64,000 nt of DNA from Membranipora membranacea (lineage: Eukaryota; Bryozoa; Gymnolaemata; Cheilostomatida; Membraniporidae), in assembly GCA_914767715.1 (NCBI GenBank), contig OU612070.1, positions 27,640,025 to 27,704,024 of the forward strand, in the 5' to 3' direction. Positions 11,018 to 23,163 of the stretch are shown one piece after another (position 1 is the first letter of the stretch; each line of letters begins with the position of its first letter). The notes below the pieces were generated by a model that worked only from the letters and a program-made list of their open reading frames with translations, did no database searches and had not been told where the DNA came from. The position numbers and the translations under genes were made by a program.

Positions 11018-12984
11018 CCTCCCAGACCAGCTCAGCATGCCTCAGCTCACAAACCCAAAACTAGACTAGATTGTCTGATCTGACAATATATAATGATCTG
11101 GTGTCACAATACCATGACAAAGGGAAATTGCAAACTATTTGCAGTGAAAGCAGGCTGGAGGTATAGGCTGTGTAGGGCTTATGCCTTTTATACTCGAATA
11201 AAAGTAGTTAAATCAAACTCAAAGTGAGTCTGAGTTAGATCTAAAGCATTGGAAACATAGGTTTAGAGTGCCTTCACATAAAAGGCAGGCTGAGCGAGTT
11301 ATGCGATCACACCCAGCCCAGCTTTCTGACTTTTGTATGAGATGTGCGATGCTCAATTTGGTGAATTTGAGTAGTGGACTATGGCACGAGGGGCGGATGC
11401 GTTGACGATTGCGACTGCACCGATGAGTTGCCTAAATGCAAACCTCCCTGCGCTGGTTTGGCTTGGAGTGAAGGCATGAGAGTAATGGATCTGGCAGCCT
11501 ATATCTGGCTGCGCAACAGCGTAAACACATCAATTTTGTCAAAATACTGAAACTGACAATATGCACTGAGGGCTGCAAGTGATTGGATGAGATGCTCATC
11601 AACACACAGGGATGACTTCATGCTGCTGGGACCAGCCATGAGGGGGTATTACTAGAGAAGCCCTGGAAACAGCGCTTGACTCATGGTTCCTAGCTGAAGT
11701 CCTGTGTGTTGTGCAATGGTATGCGCACTACTGTATCAAGAAGGTTTGGCTCGAAATTCACTATAATAAACCCAGGTCTATTCAGCGCTAAGACACTGAT
11801 CCCATCCAATGTCAGCTATGTGTTTCGGGAAGAATGGCTAGGGTCATTGTGGTTGTCATAGGAATACAACTAGCTATGATAACACTTATCATAATACTAA
11901 TAATCATGTCATTTTTCACTTATCACTTTTGATATGTCTAATCACAAAATGATCATACCAGACAACGACAGAATTCCATTTCAATGACTCTCCATCAAAT
12001 TTACAACTTTCTACAATCGTCTTTTGCTACAGAAAATGAAAGGAATTAAAAGGTTGACAAGCTTTGTTTTTCATAAGTCAGTCTTTCTTCTCACCATATC
12101 TTGCCATCCCTATTATACTCATCATTTGACATAGCCTTAACTAAGCAATGCAAATAATTCCAATAAGGGCCCTTATTGGAATGATGTGGTTACCAAACAG
12201 GCTTAAAAACAGTTAGTTAACAATGAGGCTGGTAGAAGACAGTCCCCACATCACGTTTCAACAACAGCAACACATAAAAACAAGAAAATTGGCTCAGTCT
12301 CAGGTAACACTGAATGTTGTTTCACTTGGCATAGAAATATCGGAAATAGTGAACTTTATTGTCAAAGATTCTTGTCTATTACCGTTAACTGTATGACTGT
12401 TGTTGATCTATTTAAATCATCACCATCACCTGAATTCTGCTTGGTTGTTGCTGTTGTTTATGAAAGTTTCTCTTTCCAGAGGGTTACCTGATAATCAGGT
12501 AGATGCGGATTTCGAGCACTAGTCAACATTTAAGAGATACCAAAAGGCTGTGAGCCAAGGCATAAAATTCGCTAACTGTAAATTGCTGAACAGGCTGAAC
12601 AGACTGAACAGCTGAACAGAATTTCTCAGACTAGAATAATTATTTGTATTCTTTTCTCTGGCTGACTATCACTTCTCAAACACATTCCTCCTAGCCAAAT
12701 TATTTAATGAGTGACTAAGTTCCTGTTGGCGCCTAATATAACCGATTTAGGGCGAGCAAATGTAGCGATCAATGTGCCAATTCTGACATAATCTGATGGT
12801 GTTCAGGAAACTCTTGGTTTGAGGGAATTATCAAAGTCAAAGTTGTGAACCGAATCTATAAGGCTAGATAAATTTTACATTTGCCATTGGGTTCTTACAA
12901 CTGTAAGCATTCATCTACAATAACATATTAACCACTTTCTCTCATATGATGTGGTACTGCAGGGTCATAGCCTAAAAAAGATGG
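11018..12984. other. Unit 1, gene-free stretch
   Basis: No coding exons recognised. It contains the 26-bp palindrome at 12157-12182 and a short near-tandem of ctgaacag motifs at about 12586-12620. Confidence 0.4.
12157..12182. repeat. Perfect 26-bp palindrome, unit 1 only
   Basis: The sequence starts ATTCCAATAAGGG and continues with its exact complement, with no loop. Units 2 (about 32980) and 3 (about 46943) retain only the right half (CYCTTATTGGAAT), so the left half was lost in their common ancestor or gained in unit 1. Confidence 0.85.
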
Positions 12985-13173
12985 TAGGGGAGGCAAAGTC
13001 CAAGGCGAGTCCAGGTTTCACCTGGAGGGGTGCTGTAAGCTCCTCCCAAAGTAATATAATTAGCAATTGGAAATCTCGGAGGAGCTGATTCTGGCATTGA
13101 TTTTTTAATTATAGTGTTTTTAGTCTTCTGTATTTAGCTTTCTAGGGGAGGCAGTGCCTTGCTGTCTCCCCTA
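12985..13173. repeat. Small TIR element (unit 1)
   Basis: About 190 bp bounded by TAGGGGAGGCA and its near-complement (TGTCTCCCCTA). The right end also forms a local hairpin (CTAGGGGAG...CTCCCCTAG). It looks like a non-autonomous DNA element. Copies lie at 33795-33983 and 47758-47946. Confidence 0.45.
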
Positions 13174-13799
13174 GAACTATGGGCCTGTAACTGACACATA
13201 TGTTGAGTATTGACCGAATTTTGTTGCCACTGTAAGATCTATAATCGTGACTATCTAGTACAGATTTCTCTCAAAATCTGGTAATTTTAAAGCCATCATA
13301 CAATTTGGAACACCACCCTAAGACCAAGTATTACTATCATCTAAATAACCTATTTTTCAGTTACAGATCATTTTCCAGGCACTAGTGGCGTGTATCAAGG
13401 ATACAAGCAAATCATCTAATAGGCCGATCATCTACATCCATTATATATAATATTATTTAAGAAACCGAGTGGTAGCATTTCAAGATTTGCTAGTTTCTTT
13501 ACTTTTTTGCAGTAGCACCATTGTGTGATTATAGAAAGCGATCGAAAGAGAATATTACATTCTCTCAATCAATCGATGATCTCACTCAGAGATGAAATGT
13601 TATAAAATGTTGGTCAATTATGATCTACAACTAGCCTAAGATCTTGGTCTCTAACAGGGAGGGCTCAGAGATTCCCTGAAACCTTTGGATACTTCAGATC
13701 TTGATGCAACTTTGTTTTCATCACTTTCCCTCCATAACTGCTGGTATACTGTAGGTGCTCAGGCACTGCAAACATTTTGTTTGTTCCGATTTCTTTCCA

Positions 13800-14225
13800 G
13801 AGCTACTGGTACACTGAGGGTGCTATGGCGTTGAAAAAATTCCACTGCAAACGCTGTGTCCAAAACTGACGGATGTTTTTGAGAACAAGTAAGTCATGAG
13901 GTTCGAGTTCCAAGCAACAGTCATGTTTAATTAGAGACTCAAATGCTCTTTCATTGACAAAAAACACTTCTACATTTGAGTCGCATAGGACTTGCTGGGC
14001 GAAATGATAACAAATACATCAATTCTATATTTAAACATCATTCAATGTTTTCTTGAAACAGAGTGATCTATTAAGGTTATGGTTAAAATTCATCATAAAT
14101 TCAATAATCCCTGAGTAACAGTATGCCAAAGCCACATTTTCCGTTTGAAAAAATACATATGATAGCCTGCTCCTTAATTGATCCAAAAGTTGGTTAGCGC
14201 AACCGGCAACAACTATAGAAATCAC
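13800..14225 (-). other. Unresolved ORF pair (unit 1)
   Basis: Two consecutive minus-strand reading frames. One (14225-14031) begins MISIVVAGCANQLLDQLRSR. The second, intact in units 2 and 3 (69 codons, about NVEVFFVNERAFMSLIKHD), has changes at its start here. The translation looks protein-like (Phe/Leu/Asn-rich, hydrophobic patches), but I recognise no domain and cannot find a convincing junction between the frames. It could be a decayed gene or chance. Confidence 0.25.
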
Positions 14226-15449
14226 ACTGAGAAGCCATCCTAGCTATAATGCACGCACACAGTTGTAGTTGTTTGCTAGTTACAAAATTTGCTGGTTTCT
14301 TGAAATTTGCAGTAACACCAGCGTGTGGTTATAGAAAGAAAGCGGTTGAAAGAGATTCTGGCATCGCTTCTGTTGAGGAATCGATTACATCAAATCTTGT
14401 GATACAGATAGATATGCTTTTGCAGTCAATATTTTGAGGTAGAACTTGGTCAGGTATAGGGCATAATCTAAATATAGAAAATACCATAGAATCATCAACC
14501 CAGAGGCTTCTTACAAAACAATCCGGTAGAAACTCTCTTTAAAATAAACAGCACAAATTCAAAACAATTATCATCTTATTGCTTGTTTTATTTTTTGTTG
14601 TCGCTTTCACATGGTCTTAGTTGCTTCATGCATTGATCGGTGGTTAATAAAGTTCATGATAATAATCTTGGTTTGAGGGAATAATCCGCCATTTGCCACT
14701 GTAGCATTCATCTAAACTAACATCTTAACCACTTTCTTCCAGACAATGCTGGTGCTGACACATATGTTGAGTATTTTCTGAATTTTGTTGCCACTCTATG
14801 ACATATAATGATGACCATCTACCATTTTCTCACAAAGTCTGATCACTCTATAACCATCTTACAATTCTTTAAACCCCGCCAACACATTCCACAGTTTGTC
14901 ATGTTCACATGTTTGTATTTTTTTCTCATCATGCCGGTGTTGGTCCCTCATGTGAAATCAAAGTAAGTTGAACCTTTCCACTCCAAATATCAACATAAAA
15001 TCCTTATACTGTTGGAAAGCTGCTCAGCAACTGTGTGTGAAAAGTTTATCAAAAACTCAATTTGAAGACGTCTGGCCAACCTATCGAGTATTTAGGAAAG
15101 AAAATGGGGTAAAATTGATTTTTTGATTATGTATCGTCGAGTTGTCTTCTCTGTTCAGACTACTACGGAGTTACCATCACTCTACCCTGACCTAATTATG
15201 ACAAAGACTGACTTGACCTGTGAAGTTGAGAAATCTACGCTTTGGGAACTTGTCTACTGTCTTCCATGGTGAGTGGACTATTATGTGTCAGTTATTATAC
15301 TTGTTGCTGTTTAGGCCTGTCTGTTTGCAACCAATAGGATTAACCTCTTATGCTTCTAACATAAAAATGGTAAGATCATGCCAAGGTCACGACAGTTGCC
15401 CCATGTCTAGTTCCAAATGCTGATGCGCAAAACTTTCAATTGAAATGAA
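14226..15449. other. Unit 1, gene-free stretch
   Basis: A 67-codon + ORF (15220-15423) abuts the 3' end of the Cys-rich gene on the opposite strand. It shows no domain or signal and is not called. Confidence 0.4.
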
Positions 15450-16321
15450 TTTATTCAGTTGTATGATTAAAATATACTGTATAGAAAATTGATAAGATCA
15501 ACCAAAATTGTATATTGGAGGTTGTCAGCTTGTCCAGAGAGTTTGAATCAGTTTAGCTGGTGGTTTAACAGGCGTACCGTCTAAAATTAAAATTGAGAAT
15601 TGAAGATAAGTCTTAAGAGTAAAGAATTGATTAAAAGCTTAATAAAATGATTTAAATTTAGGAGACATTTTTCTCACCATTTAAAAAAACGAAAATCACG
15701 GTTTAATTGACAAAGAAACAACAGACCACACATGGCATTATGTTCCATTGTAGACCAACTAGATATAACAATACAATAATACTTACTAGCACTTAGTTTT
15801 TGGCATGCAGACTCGAGGTTTACAACTCTGGCAGCAGTGTGTGTTCTTCTTGCCGTATGTCTGAGGGTTGCAGTCCTCATCGCGCACACATTGCTCACCT
15901 CCTTGGGTATCAAAGTCGCTGCAGTAATTTTTAGTGTGGTAAGTGCTGGCTGCAAAACAAAAATAAACTTTGAAACAGTGTTATATTGTTGCTACTTGTC
16001 TAGCCAGTAGATGAACAACTCAACAGGAAATACTCCTAACGTATTTCGCCTCACAGTTGAACGTTGTATGTTCTGTGAAGTTGGAGGTTAATTACTTATT
16101 GTGGGTTTGTTACTGTAGAAATGATCTTAGGGCTTGACATGCATCCCAAATTTGAGACAACAAAATGTTCGAAACATTCTTTCTGGTCACACAGAAAAAT
16201 TTAAAAACTAATTAATTATTAGAAATGAGTATTGAAAAATTTAAGGCGTAACTTATGTAGACTTACCAACTGCAGCTACCATTAAAAGGCATGCAAATAT
16301 GAGTGTGATGAATCTAGCCAT
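15450..16321 (-). CDS. Secreted 8-cysteine peptide, unit 1 (72 residues)
   Basis: Coding exon 1 (16321-16267) encodes a signal peptide, MARFITLIFACLLMVAAVG, and ends at GTAAGT. Coding exon 2 (15949-15786) encodes the mature part: about 53 residues with eight cysteines spaced C-10-C-5-C-11-CC-2-C-4-C-5-C. TAG at 15788-15786 overlaps a perfect GTAAGT donor. If that donor is used, the next exon starts at 15580 with A and restores a stop (TA|A). AATAAA lies at 15455-15450. The size, signal peptide and disulphide-rich core fit secreted defence, signalling or toxin-like peptides. The exact family is not recognised, so no activity is assigned. Confidence 0.8.
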
Positions 16322-16367
16322 AGTGAAGAAGTTAGAGTCTCTCTAGGTTCTGTAAACTTAGGTTGAC

Positions 16368-16410
16368 GAATGAATTTATGAACTCAATTTAAAAGTAGGG
16401 AGTTTATATA
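16368..16410 (-). promoter_or_regulatory. TATA box and initiator of the Cys-rich gene (unit 1)
   Basis: On the minus strand, TATATAAAC (16410-16402) is followed by TCATTC (16373-16368) about 35 nt on, then a leader of about 50 nt to the ATG at 16321. The arrangement is identical in units 2 and 3. Confidence 0.7.
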
Positions 16411-17729
16411 CTGTGGGAAACAGGATCCTTGGCTTGTTTACACTGATAATGGTAAAATAAAGTTTACGTAGACAAAGATTCAATAAGATTTAAATATGGC
16501 ATCAGATCATCATGACACGGTCAAGATATACACATCCTTTTCTATTTGTATATAACAGGATAACAAATGCAGATAATACAAATGGTGCAATATGATACAG
16601 GATCAGGATTCTGTATCTAAAAAATGATAGGCACCCCCACAAATGGAAGTGATAGATTAGTAAGAACTTATTAATCTTTCACTTTATCATCATTATTGTC
16701 CGAATGCTTAATGGCCTTCGTCATCATCCAGAATTTTTGCATTAGATGGAGAAAATAAATATGTCAAAAAGTTGTAAATAGTGAATGAATAGTGCCAATA
16801 TAAAAGTCTTTATTTTTCTTTTTATTTTCAGCATATAATAATGACTGCTTAATGGATCACTTCAGTGTATGCTAGAATGTATCATTAGCATCCTAGCCTA
16901 GAACACATATATACGGTATCTGACTGGAAAAACAGGTTTCTTTTACCAGGGCCTGGTAATAGCATAAAAATTGTAAAATACTATGTCCTTTTGAAGTTAA
17001 AAGTTAAAGCTTTTTGTTCAAAAAAGTGAAACTGAAAATTGTAAATAGTTGAAGGCTTGTTTACATAATTGACAGTGTCTTCCCACTGACCAACCATCAG
17101 GAACATACTCTAGAATTTTATAACCTACAGGCAGCTTAGCCATAACATACAAAGAATGGTTAAGTCCAGATATGACATTTTATTGCTGTTGTACAACCAA
17201 CCAAACTATCATAATAGGGCAATTATTTTTTCCTCAGCTCGTTGTTTTGTCTTTCAATCAATTTTTGATTGGTGGACTTCACACCAATATTCCTGTCAAT
17301 TTTGTTGGCTTGCTACATAAAACAAACTTCAAGAGTACAAGACTAGAAGTTTTAATATACTGAAAAATCAAATGCTCTTTCATCTCAAAAAAGCATGTCA
17401 ATGCCAGCTTGTCATACCAGTGCCATTTAGGGTTAGAAAACATTGTATTTGTGGAACTTTTCAATAATAGATAAACTCTAAATTTTATTTCAGTACTGGT
17501 AATCGGAAGATGCTTTTCACTAGGTTGCTAGAAAACGGCAATAAACATAACCAGATATATCGTAAGAACAAATGCCACAAAACTTCAGGGGAATCGATAA
17601 CAGAATATTTATTTTGTATTATATTAATTTGGTGATTGTGTTGTTTTAGATATATTATGATTGAATTGATTCACCAGTATAGATTTTGAGCGATTCTGCA
17701 CACTAAATCACAAGATCATCTATAAATGT
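16411..17729. other. Unit 1, mostly gene-free; possible decayed minus-strand coding traces
   Basis: Minus-strand translation of 17464-17279 and of the stretch corresponding to 37941-37738 in unit 2 looks protein-like (for example KWHWYDKLALTCFFEMKEHL and LPVGYKILEYVPDGWSVG), but it is split by stops. In unit 1 an extra T in a run near 17180 breaks the second frame. I cannot assign a family. Confidence 0.3.
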
Positions 17730-17975
17730 TTAGATTGAAGCTGCTTGCAGGCGGTTGTTGTAGCTATCAAGCTCATGGTAGATTATTTTGAGCGCTAAAC
17801 ACTGTAGGTTATTTCCTTCAATTATTTGATGGGAAGTTGAACCAGGCTGGTGCTGTATATTGTATTGTTCCAAGAATGGTTGATCTGTAGGCATGAGAAA
17901 GGCTTTACATTCTACATTTACTCCAAGTAGCTTGAATGCGGTGACAAGATGGGCGAGATGGTTTTCGGTACTCAA
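17730..17975 (-). CDS. Hypothetical 81-residue protein or exon (unit 1)
   Basis: Open from a TAA upstream of the ATG to a stop at 17730. It begins MSTENHLAHLVTAFKLLGVN. Composition is balanced, with amphipathic helical stretches and no signal peptide. The frame is intact in units 1 and 3 but broken in unit 2. It may be an exon of a larger protein or a retained ancestral fragment; no domain is recognised. Confidence 0.35.
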   Translation of the reverse strand: MSTENHLAHLVTAFKLLGVNVECKAFLMPTDQPFLEQYNIQHQPGSTSHQIIEGNNLQCLALKIIYHELDSYNNRLQAASI

Positions 17976-18543
17976 GCTAGTGGTACCTTTTGCAGATTTG
18001 AGTTAGTTCAAGCTAGATCATTGTATGTTATGACGGACTTCCTTGAGAAACGCCTACATCTACATCTTTAGATGTTGATCTAGTGATGGTTAGGAGAAGT
18101 ACAACTGAAGCTTCAAAGTCTGAGAGAAAGCTATCATTGGTAGTGTCTTCTATCACTCCCAGAGCTACCTATGTTCAGGTTGGTATGGCCCATATTGTCA
18201 AAGACAATCAGGAGTTGGCACATACTCTTGACATCTACTTTTAAAAATATCTATAAGGATATCAAATTCACAATATAAGTAGAGCTGAGTCATTGTAACA
18301 ATGACAAACTCTTTTTATTGTCTTTTTATAGCTTGGTTTTCTAATGATGATTACTGAGACGTCACTGGTATCTAATTCTAGTGCATAAGTTATTTTATGC
18401 ATGTGTCAACTGTGGGGACATCGCAATGTTTTTTGTTAAAGAGCATGAGTGGTTATAGAAATTGTGATATCTCATGATACATTGTTGCGATTAACTGCTT
18501 CCTCATAGAGTTAATGTCTTTGCACACCTCAAATATATTTATG

Positions 18544-18775
18544 ATGGAGTCAGGAGTAGGAAGTAGCTCGGTCGGGTAGAGCGCCGCAAGTGACGAAGGA
18601 CGTGGGATTGAATCCCACTGCAGTCTATCATCTACTGGGGTTTGGTTGATCCCCAGGTGTGCTCCAACCTGCCTGCAAACTGAGAGCAAAACTGGCGCAG
18701 ACATTGCGGCCTTGCCATTAAGGCAAAACAATATTTCGCCGCCCATGCTTCGGGATGTGGCGTGTGATATGACAT
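18544..18775 (+). repeat. tRNA-derived SINE (unit 2)
   Basis: Same element as at 5413, with a cleaner A box (TAGCTCGGTCGG) and the same B box. It lies just inside the unit boundary. The 97-codon ORF on the opposite strand is a by-product. Confidence 0.7.
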
Positions 18776-20291
18776 CCGATTTTAATCAACCTTTTTTAAT
18801 CAATTGTAATTATGAGCATTCTGAAAGAGAGGGCAACTCCTAATATTATTGATACCCACCCTCCCTGATGACATCTAGCATAGGGTATTCCGGAAGTAAA
18901 TAACCTATATTTTCTGTGTGTGGCTTGCATCACATTGGCTCCTCATCCATTAAACCCAAGCGACCTAAATAAGCTAAAAACCAATGAAGAAAGGATGATT
19001 TTTCCTCTGGTGCGAAATGCCTCAGGAACCAGAAATTTCCCCTCATGGGTGCTGCGGAGGTTTCTTGTAAACATTATTCAATCGAATGTCTGATTTGAAC
19101 TATTGGTTTTGCACCATATCGTCCTTAAATTTCCTCTCCAAAGCAGATTATCCCGCCTTCTCTCAAAATAGTGCAACGCCATGATAGGTTGTCATGCTGA
19201 AACCAATATTTTCAAAATCGATTAGCTTCCCAACGATAAATTAAATGTCCAAATCGGTCAATGTTGGTATCGTAATCATTTTTGATAACGGTGTGGTTAT
19301 CGGCAATGTTACATATTGACATAACCAGATATGACTAATATACCTATCTATATCAGCCATGCTCAGTTGGAGCATAACTGACCTAATCGAGCGTATGACC
19401 AAGTCGGTTGCAGGTGCTTACAAATTTTTGATAATTCGAACAGAGGCTTGGCAGTGACCCACGAATATGACTCAGTTTGCATGAGATCTGACAAAGAATT
19501 TTTATATATGCTAGATGTCCTAGATAGCGTTTGAAATACTAGGAATGCCTACTACCTTGTCTGATTGAAAATTCTCTTATTTGCCAAATAGTTCAAAGGG
19601 GATGTGAAAATGTAGTATTTTAACCAAACGAGGTGATGAGAGTGCACCTGAATGCCAGCATGCAAAGGCTGATATCACCACCTGCTTCAATTTCATACTA
19701 CCTGTTATAAATCATACAAAGCACTTCCTATAAATCACGAGGTGACACCATCGATTTTAAATATTTTCAACCAATTATCATCCTGATTATCCATGTTGTA
19801 ATGTGTAATACTGAAATTTGGTCATTCAATTTAGATAGCTCTCAGCTGCTCTTATATGATGACACAAGAAACAAGGCTTTTATCATGCATTGAAACAATT
19901 ACAGGCATTATCGATGTTGTAATGTGTAATATTATATTGTTTGCCATAAATTTAAATAGCTCTCAGCTGTTCTTACAGCTGACACAAGAAATAAGGCCTT
20001 ATCGATATGGAAGTCGCTTTCTTGAGATCTTTAAAAATCAGCAAGCCAACAATAGCCATATCAGTGGCATACTTAAAAATCTTGATATTAGGATGGGTAG
20101 ATTCAGAAAATATAAAGGCTAATAATATTAATTGAACAAAAATTATAATAAGTTATTTTCAAACGAAAGTATAATTACCAATATATCCTGGGTTCCTCTT
20201 GCTTAGATAAAGATCTGTGTCTCCAAAATATGAATAATTCAAAGTATACATACTGTTACCATGGGAGTTGCGCTTGGCGTTAGGGGTCTAG
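18776..20291. other. Unit 2, gene-free stretch
   Basis: Counterpart of 5641-7150 in unit 1. It holds no recognised gene and ends at the target site of the hAT-like insertion. Confidence 0.4.
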
Positions 20292-23163
20292 CATAGACTT
20301 AATATACTCCCTAGACAGGACAATGCTTATGCTTCACTGATCATAATATGTCCCACTTAAATAGCACGACATGAGGTAATTAGTCTGTGCTGTGAGCCAT
20401 AGTTTACTATATACCATTCAATGAAATAATGTGAAAAATCAAGGGACGCTGGGCATGATATCAGCCCCTGTCCAGCCCCTTATTATTCAAACACAAAGAA
20501 AATTGGTGAGTGTATGTAAAAGACCTTTCCACACGAGATGGTATTCATAATTTTTCCCCAGAACCAGAACTTTTTATGATAAGATACAATCATTGGCCAA
20601 TAAACACTGAAATAAATACAGCCATTTATCCTCAGCACTTCCGTCACTACTATAAAAATGTAAAGAAAACATATAACACAAGATCACAAATATTTTGTTG
20701 GATGAGCCAGATCTTATCACCACCATCATCGTTTTTTTCTTCAAAATTGTTCCTAGTAGTGACTGCACACAACCAGTCATTTCAAATTGGATTGCCAATT
20801 TTATTGTCGCTTCACAAGGAAGAATAGATCTGTGCTGTTAATTTAGTATGCAAACTATAGATAGCTGTTGTTCCTGAGTACGTCTATGATGAATCTAGAG
20901 TATATGACAATAACTTAAAATTTTTAGCACTTGAGTCACCCACCTGGGGGTTTTAGGGGCGGTGTGAGCCCCCCAGCGGGGTACGGGCGGAGCCCCGTCT
21001 GCAGAAGCTCTGAGAGCGTTTCCAGCCACTAGGAAGGGCTGAAAAGGTATATTCGACCCCAAATAATTTCATGTTTGGACTAGTACTAAAATATCAAACT
21101 GAGGTGAAATACACTTTAAACAATTACAATCAATCCATGGGCCTCTGGGACTCTTACATACATGCCTTTACATTGTCATTGTCCAGTATCAAACACCCCA
21201 TTGGCAAAGTAGAGGCATGTAAATCCCAGGGGCCCTTGCCTGTCAAGACAGGCTACAAGTGCCCATGCATCATCAAGATCTGAAAATGTGCTCATTTACA
21301 GACAGTGAGAATCAAGATAAGGTACTATATTCCTGTTTGACTAACATTAAATATGTTTCAAAGTGTTTGGTCCGAGCTTTGTTAAATTGTAGTGGACCTA
21401 CCTTTGGAATTGTTAGTTTTCTATTTTCCTTCACTTAAATTCAACTAGACTAGACAGCACAAAATTATTACTAAAAAATGTGTGATCTGAAAGGGAATGA
21501 AAACTAAATGTATTCACTTGACTAGCTACTTTATATTGTGACCAATGACAGTCAGTGTTGTGAGTTATGAGAGGATGCTATTGGTCATTTACAATAATAG
21601 GCTGAATCTTAACAAAACAGGTAAATTTGTTAGGATTGTTTAATTTGATAATTCCTTTCAATTTTGTGTGCAAAGACCTTAACAATAACTAGTCAACAGC
21701 AACATGTGCTTGGATAACTATCAAAAAATTGCGATTGGGCTGTTTTCTCTAAAATCTGGAGGAAATAGTGAGATTTACAAAAAGTGGGAGGTGGGTGTAA
21801 AAATCTGGAGGGTCACGCCCAAACCTCCGAAGCCTGCAATAAATTTTTGTTGGTATGAGCTAAGGTTTAGTATGAATAATGGCTGTTAGTATAGAACCCA
21901 GTCTGAGCCACAAAATAACGGTTCTGAACCCTTTATTTAGACAGCCAGAGAAGTTTTTGAATGAATGAGCAGCAACAATCCCTTCTGCAATGACTAAAAA
22001 ATCTCTCTGTAAGGAGACATTGTCAATTATACAGTCACATGCTTCCATCCTTTTTCCTCTGTAGTTTCATCATTACATGCAGTTCCATTCGCTCAGATGA
22101 TGACGTGTTCTGGTTTGGCTTGGCTTATTATAACAATCATTGCATTAGCAGGCGATGGGATTGGATTGGTACATGAAAATGAACATTTTAAATTCTTCTG
22201 TGAGCTGACATGTAGTATGGAAAAAAGCCCTTTAAATGCGTTTCTGTCCTGCACTTTGGCAGGCAATAGATGGTATGTAGGCGAGAGGATACCTTTGCAC
22301 AAATGAAAACAACACAACTAAGAGAGGATGGTCTTTATCGGACGCAATTTTGTTTAAAAAGTTTTAGACATCTCAGTAATAACTTTTTTTTTCACGCTGC
22401 TGTTTCTGTGTATAGGTAGGGGAAGCAATAGACATTCACAGTTGACGCCGTTATCACATTTATAAACTCAAAGAACCTTACCGGCATCGGCAAAATTAAG
22501 TTTGGCCACAGTAAAAGCCATTACATTTTGACTACAGTACTCAAGTATAATAATTTTAAGTTATTGTCACATACTCTAGATTCATCATACGTACTCAGGA
22601 ACAACAGCTATCTGTAGTTTGCATACTCATTTAACAGCACAGATCTATTCTTCCTTGTGAAGCGACAATAAAATTAGCAATCCAATTAGAGCAGACGGTT
22701 GTGTATAGTCACATCTTCGAATAAAATGATGATGGTGGTGGTGCTGGTGCTAAGATCTGGCTCATCCAACAAAATACTTGTGATCTTGTGTTATGGGTAT
22801 TCTTTACATTTTTATAGTAGTGATGGAAGTGCTGAGGATAAATCGCTGTATTTGTTTCAATATTTATTGGCTAATGATTGTCTCTTATCATAAAAAGTTC
22901 TGGTTCTGGAGACAAATTAGGAATACCATCTCGTGCGGAAAGGTGTTTTACATACACTCACCATTTTTCTTTGTGTTTGAATGATAAGGAGCTGGACAGG
23001 GGCTGATATCATGCCCAGCGTCCCTTGATTTTTCACATTATTTCATTGAATGGTATATAGTAAACTATGGCTCACAGCACAAACTAATTACGTCATGTCG
23101 TGCTATTTAAGTGGGACAGTATTGAATGCTATTGGCCTGTCTAGGTAGTATATTAAGTCTATG
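20292..23163. mobile_element. hAT-like foldback element with very long inverted repeats
   Basis: The ends are CATAGACTTAATATAC and its complement. The arms are inverted copies about 640 bp long (20292 to about 20936; about 22520 to 23163). The flanks are GGGTCTAG at 20284-20291 and again at 23164-23171, an 8-bp target duplication. Units 1 and 3 show the uninterrupted site (ggggtctggtaatcgg). An 8-bp duplication and a CANNG terminus fit the hAT superfamily. No transposase is recognised, so it is non-autonomous. Compared with the simpler copy at 58567-59977, the centre carries about 1.5 kb of extra sequence. ORFs within it are read-throughs of the arms. Confidence 0.85.
20937..22403. other. Extra central segment inside the hAT-like element
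   Basis: Absent from the related element at 58567. It starts with an unusually GC-rich run (about 20938-21010: CCACCTGGGGGTTTTAGGGG, then repeated GGGGC/GCCCC blocks). It also contains an imperfect inverted repeat of about 30 bp per arm (21137-21236). Several ORFs of 60-74 codons exist, none recognisable. It may be a nested insertion or the eroded core of a longer parent element. Confidence 0.45.

Larger units (their letters stand above)
5325..18458. repeat. Tandem duplication unit 1 of 3
   Basis: Direct copy of a locus repeated at 18459 and 39170. The left edge reads ctataagaaattgtgatatc, and the unit 1/2 join reads ggttatagaaattgtgatat, so the junction shares a short stretch of homology. 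Unit 1 lacks both large insertions of unit 2. It has its own deletions in the VMO-I gene and keeps a perfect 26-bp palindrome (12157-12182) of which units 2 and 3 retain only half. Confidence 0.95.

Noticed and set aside
10717-11038. Two overlapping minus ORFs (78 and 87 codons), repeated in units 2 and 3
   Set aside because: The + strand of the same bases encodes a LINE polymerase tail; the minus ORFs are its shadow.
15674-15955. Minus ORF starting MQPALTTLKITAATLI
   Set aside because: Wrong frame over exon 2 of the Cys-rich gene; the splice-supported frame encodes the cysteine-rich peptide.
20510-20827. 105-codon + ORF
   Set aside because: Lies in one arm of the foldback element, and the other arm gives the mirrored frames; no transposase similarity.
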